Shown piece by piece: positions 58,931-64,000 of a DNA stretch of 64,000 nt (position 1 is the first letter of the stretch; each line of letters starts with the position of its first letter). The position numbers and the translations under genes were made by a program. The notes under the pieces are model-generated. The model saw only the letters and a program-made list of their open reading frames with translations. It did no database searches and had not been told where the DNA came from. Origin of the DNA: Cannabis sativa (lineage: Eukaryota; Streptophyta; Magnoliopsida; Rosales; Cannabaceae); the NCBI RefSeq assembly GCF_029168945.1, contig NC_083605.1, forward strand, positions 41,367,280-41,431,279, read 5' to 3'.

Positions 58931-61900
58931 TCTCTATAATAAAGCTCATTATTTGAAAAGAGTTGTATTTTCTTTTATTCTCTTTATTTATTCTATTTAT
59001 TTTAAATATATATTTATTTAATTAAAATTTCCAATTTAGAATGAAAAATTCTAAATATAAATTTTAATTTAATATTTATAAATTTTACTTAGATGGATAT
59101 GAAAATAATATGAATTATTTCCATCTTAGTAATAATTTCCAATAAATATTTAGAAAAATATTCAATTTAAGTTGTTACAAAATTAATATAAATTAATTTA
59201 CAACTCAAATTTAATTTTCTATAAATATATTTTGCATTTCGAAAAATTAAAGTATATATGAATACAATTTTCGAAAAATGCATATTAAAATAAAAAATAA
59301 ATCCTGGAAAAATTATTCTAATTTAATGTTGGCCCAAAATTAATTAATAAAATTAATTTACAACAAAAAATATAATTTTCCTATTTAATTAAATATATAA
59401 GAAAAATTACAAATATTTAAGTATGATGATGAAAATCAACTTAAATATTAATTTTCTATTTAATTAAATACACTAGAAAAATACTTCAAGCAAAAATATC
59501 ACCTATCTAGATTTTCCTTTGACTAATTAATTCTATTTCTAATAATATACTTTAATTCAATTTATTTTAAATTAATCAATAAATGAAAAAATCATTGATT
59601 TAAGTTGATCCAAGAATTAATTAAAATAATTAATTTACAACTTAATCTATTTTTCAAGATAAAATTCGAAATTCTAGCATTTAAGAAATACAATTTCGAA
59701 AATTGATTAATAAAATAAAGAAAAAATATATTTTGAAAATTATTTAAATTTAGTTGAAAAAAAAATTTCAACTAAAAATAATTTTCTATTTAATTAAATG
59801 TCATGAAAAAGAAATATTTAAGTATGATGATAAAAATCAACTTAGATATTTAATTTTCAAATTAATTAAATGTATTAAATTCAAGAAATAAATAATTAAG
59901 TGTAGAGAAGGCTTAATTATTAATCTCTAGTTTAATACTAGGAAAAAATATATTTAAAATAAATTGTACCAAAATTAATTAATAAATAATTAATTTCACA
60001 ATTTATAATATTTTCCTATTTAATATTAGAAATAATAAGTAGTCTAGAAATAACTATCTAGAAAATATCTTATTTGACTAAGTATCTTTTCCACAAAATT
60101 TGAAAAATATCTAATTTAAGTTGTACTAGAAAAATCTAGAACTTAAATATTTTCAAATTTAAATTTAATTAAATATCAAAAATTAAGTTGTAACCACTTA
60201 ATTTGAAAATATTCCATTTTAAGTTAATATTTGAAAAGATATTAACTTAAAAAAAATATCTAAAGAATCTTAATAACCAATGCCTAAAATTCCTCAACTT
60301 AATTTTGAAATTTTGAATTCAAAAGATATTCAGCATTTAAGTTGGTTAGTTGAAGATAACTAAATATCAACTTAAATAGGAATATTTAATGAAAAATTTA
60401 AATTAAGTTCCGTAAAGAATCTAGATGGTTATAATTCTATATTTAATTAAATACAAGAAAATACATATAGTTTAGCTTAGAATATAAAATTCCTTAAACT
60501 ATATTTTTCTTAAATTAATTTCAAAATAAATGAAATTAATTATGTTGCTAATCAATTTTAATTAGGTTAAACTAGTGTAATTAACCTAGTACAGTCATTC
60601 AAATCAGGCAAATGGGCCTTCACAATTGGGGTGGTTTGTGTGAGGGGGTGCTGGGTTCAGTATGTCGTACCCACTTCTATGGCTCCCAACTCTCACACAA
60701 GGCCCAAAAGAGAGGAATTTAACCTTAATAAGAACAACTGTTATTAATTGAATAAGCCCAAAACTAAATGGGCCTAAATAAAATCTATCAATGACTATGA
60801 CATTTTATTTAGCAACATTAACCTATATGCATCTATAATAAAATTAAACACATAGGCTCACACAGGCACACTTTGGATGGGTCCTATCATGTTGCTAGGT
60901 CATACACAGATGAAAGAAGATTGTAAATATACCTGTTACAAATTATTATCTTGACCAAGGGAGCCATCAGATCATTAGATCTGGCAAAAAGTAACCATGG
61001 CTATTTGCAATCAAGTAATAATAGGTTTTAAAAAACTTACACATAAGCTAAAACACATACTCCTGCAACAAGGTTAGTTGGATAGTTGGATGTAGGATTT
61101 ATTTAATTTTATATTAAATATTTAATTTCGAAAATAATTAATTAAATAAAAAAAAATAATTTTTCGAAAAATTTAAAAAAAATTTGAAAAATTCGAAATT
61201 TTTTTAAAAAATTTAAATTTAAAATTAAACCTACAATTTTTGAAAAATTAGGTTTCAACCAACCTAAATATCATTTCAAAAAAAATTTGCTAACTACTTT
61301 TAAATTTTAAATGTTATTTTATAAATAAAAATTAAATAAAAAATTAGAAAAGATAAATAAATATCTTTTTCAAATTTTAAATGTAATTTAAATAAATAAA
61401 ATAACAAAATTTAAAAAAATTAGCAAAATATCTTATATCATTTAAAAATTACATAATTATAAATATCTTATTTTTAAATTTAAAATAAGATAAGATATAA
61501 TCAAATTTTAAAATAAGATAGATTTTTAAGCAAAAAGATAAATACTAATTCTATTCGAATTCAAATTACACTAATATCTTGAATTAATTTAAAAAAAATT
61601 AAATTAATTCAAAATGATAATTAGAATTGAATTAGGAATAGTAATAGTATATATACAAAACAATACAAAAAATTGGAAGTTAATTCCATGAAAAAGTATG
61701 AAAAATTGAAGAAAAAGGAAAAAATTCGAAACTGTACGGACAGTTCTCATGATCGCGAAACTATCAAGACAAATTTCCGATTTTGTCAAATCTTCAAAAA
61801 ATCATAACTAATTCAAATAAAATCCAAATTGAGTTCTGTAAAAGGCTAACTTGCTTAATTTTTTCCATACTATCCAATAAAAATAATTCCAGAGATAAAA

Positions 61901-62030
61901 TCGCAATTATTTTTCACGAAAATTTCACAAACATCAATCAATCATCAAATAACACTCAATACAACATGATACCATCCAAAGAACATACAAACAATCGTTT
62001 TAAAGTCCAAATTTCTTGTAAGTAAATCAA
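58931..62030 (-). other. AT-rich internal region of F
   Basis: Homologous to E1 21270-24489. The conserved island is at about 60605-60715. The sequence around 60570-60590 is the empty counterpart of the S insertion in B. Confidence 0.75.
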
Positions 62031-62037
62031 TTACCAT

Positions 62038-62050
62038 GGCTCTGAGGCCA
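62038..62050 (-). other. Primer-binding site of F
   Basis: Minus strand TGGCCTCAGAGCC, two bases from the 5' LTR. Confidence 0.75.
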
Positions 62051-62052
62051 GT

Positions 62053-63949
62053 TGTTGGAATTTATTTTACCAGGATCTTAGATCTACTCACAAGTATGTT
62101 TATTAACATCCTAAATATGAACTTTCTAAAACGATGAAATAAACACATATAAAGTTAAAGAAACCTTACATTGAGTGCAGCGGAATATAATGACTCCTTC
62201 CGTTCAGATATCTAGCCCTTGATTCCTTTCTGTAGCAGAGCATTATCAATATCTCGAACTCGGATCTCTTCTCTCGAATCTTTTATGCCGAAACTCCTTT
62301 CGATGATCTTTCTTCACGATCTTCCTCACTATGATTGAGGTATCACTTGCTGTGTGTGGGCACTACTCATACACTAAGAAATTTCGAAATTTCAAGAGGG
62401 AAGAGAAAGAAGAAGTGGCAGCTAAAGATAGGGAGAGAGAAAGGCTCAGGTTTTTCTCTGGAGGAAAAAATAGAAAATTTTAGTGTAATTTTCCTGAAGC
62501 CTTCACTATCTATTTATAGCATTCCACTAGGGTTAGGTTTGAATTATTTGGCATTAAAATAATGAAAATATCAGTTTAAATTTCCTACAAAAGTGGCAGG
62601 CCATACACTTAGTGGATTGGGCCTTGCTTTTTGCAATTTTGCAATTTTAACACCTTTTGTATCTGGTTTTCTCAAAAATGCCAATTTCCTAATTCAACCA
62701 TTTAAATGCCAATTCTAACTATTTAATAACTATAAATAATTATTAAATAATATTGTCATTTATCATATTCATTAATTGAACCATACAAAGTATCATAATT
62801 AACAAATATGCCCCTATAAACTCTTTCTTTACAATTTCGCCCTTACTTAGTGAAAAATTCACAAATAGACATAGTCTAATTTGAGAATTATAATTGATTA
62901 ATCAAAACCAATTACATGAGTCTTACAAGCAATATTATCTCAACTAGTGGGGGGACCATGGGTCTATATAACCGAGCTTCCAATAAGTAGATCAAGAATT
63001 TAGCACTAAAATTCACTAACTTATTAATTCTTCGTTGAATCCACGCATAGAACTTAGAATTGCACTCTCAGTATATAGAATGCTCTATATGTTCCACCAT
63101 ATAGACACATCATTAGTTATCCATTGTTATAATCCTAATTTGATCAATTATCCTCTATATGAATGATCTACACTGTAAAGGGATTAAATTACCGTTACAC
63201 CCTACAATGTATTTATTCCTTAAAACACTTGACCCCGTATAAATGATATTTCAGCTAATGTGAAATGAGTACTCCACCATTTATGTTCGTTTGGTCAAGC
63301 TCGAAGGAGATCATCCTTTGCTTACTATTCGCCAGATAGAAGCTATAGATTCCATGTTTATGCTAGCGCTCCCACTCAATTGCACTACCGTGTTCCCAAA
63401 ATGTACGTATCACCCTGACCTAAAAGTAGGCTTAACTAACAAATCAAAGAACACGAACAGCCTTTCAAGATTGAGCCTAATCATATCAGGATTAAGATCA
63501 TTTGATCTAGGATCAACTAGGCGATATTGACTTGAATAGATATTACGGTAAGTTTAATAAATCTAAGTCAAAGTTCAATATCGGTCCCTTCCGATGCATA
63601 CTCCATGCATCCAACCTGAGCTTTACTTTAACCAATGTTCTGGAAAGAACATAGTATTTCTCCAAATACAAGTAAACTCTGTTGTAGATTATCATATCAG
63701 TAAAACCCTGTGTCTGATAAATCTAGGAAACTTTATTCACATAGTCATGTTTACTTTCCAATGTGTTGACGGCACAATAAACAGGATCAAGTATGTGAAA
63801 AGGGTTTCAGATGAATTTATACATTATGTACATATAATCATGAAATAAATCATGTGAACCATGCAACATTAAATGTTATTTCTGATCTATATTAATAAGT
63901 AAATCTGATTATATTGAAATGAGTTTTATTTAGGGCATAAAACCCAACA
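62053..63949 (-). repeat. 5' LTR of F (right in window)
   Basis: 1897 bp. TATA box equivalent at 62511-62518. Within about 62250-62305, at least five CTG sites of the other LTR appear as CTCG, CCG or CG forms. Elsewhere the two LTRs are almost the same. Confidence 0.95.
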
Positions 63950-64000
63950 GGAATTACCAGGCATTGCCCCAAGTCCTAACTTCAAACGATAAGTTACTTT
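63950..64000. other. Flank of F, continuing the 52508-53868 sequence
   Basis: It begins with the F TSD GGAAT. Too short to classify; one plus-strand frame continuing from 53868 stays open to the edge. Confidence 0.5.

Larger units (their letters stand above)
53869..63949 (-). mobile_element. Complete Copia-family element F (minus strand)
   Basis: Perfect TSD GGAAT (53864-53868 and 63950-63954). LTRs are 1901 and 1897 bp, internal region 6283 bp. Apart from a few clustered differences the LTRs are near-identical, so F is recent. It has PBS and polypurine tract but the same broken pol as its relatives, so it must have depended on proteins made elsewhere. Confidence 0.96.

Overview
The window is almost wholly repetitive plant nuclear DNA: a nest of LTR retrotransposons from an AT-rich, probably eudicot, genome. 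The LTRs are TG...CA with 5-bp target-site duplications (TSDs). Most primer-binding sites resemble the 3' end of initiator tRNA-Met. The coding remnants are Ty3/Gypsy (a chromovirus resembling the Tekay/Del group) and Ty1/Copia. I see no intact protein-coding gene, rRNA, tRNA or CRISPR array. The species is not determinable by eye; a Cannabaceae-like origin is only a guess.

Layout. Bases 1-825 are the 3' part of a Gypsy LTR (G0) cut by the window edge. It sits in the left LTR of a decayed Copia-family element D (826-8392). D and a younger relative, A, both lie inside an LTR of an older relative, C (8393-8624 and 49971-51322). A (8625-49970) is split by two insertions. The first is a Gypsy element G (11083-30110, TSD TTATT), whose right LTR carries a further Copia-family element E1 (19364-29574, TSD AAATA). 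The second is a minus-strand Copia-family element B (35770-48027, TSD AATAC), whose interior holds a minus-strand Gypsy-type solo LTR S (42456-44704, TSD GTAAT). The chain C > A > G > E1 is four levels deep. To the right lie a minus-strand internal fragment H (51324-52507), an unclassified stretch with a TATA box (52508-53868), and a young complete minus-strand Copia-family element F (53869-63949, TSD GGAAT). The last 51 bases continue the unclassified sequence.

Function. A, B, E1 and F (and D in part) form one Copia-type family: about 10.1 kb, LTRs about 1.86-1.90 kb, about 6.3 kb internal. All carry the same decayed pol, with a shared stop and a shared integrase gap, so they look non-autonomous and mobilised by proteins from elsewhere. 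G keeps recognisable RT/RNase H, integrase and a C-terminal tail, but lacks most of gag and everything from protease to mid-RT. Its LTRs are still about 99% alike.

The most unusual signal is in the Gypsy-type LTRs. They hold dense arrays of short hairpins and palindromes, several with compensating changes on the two arms of the stem. This is clearest in G at 12350-13300, and also seen in G0 and S.
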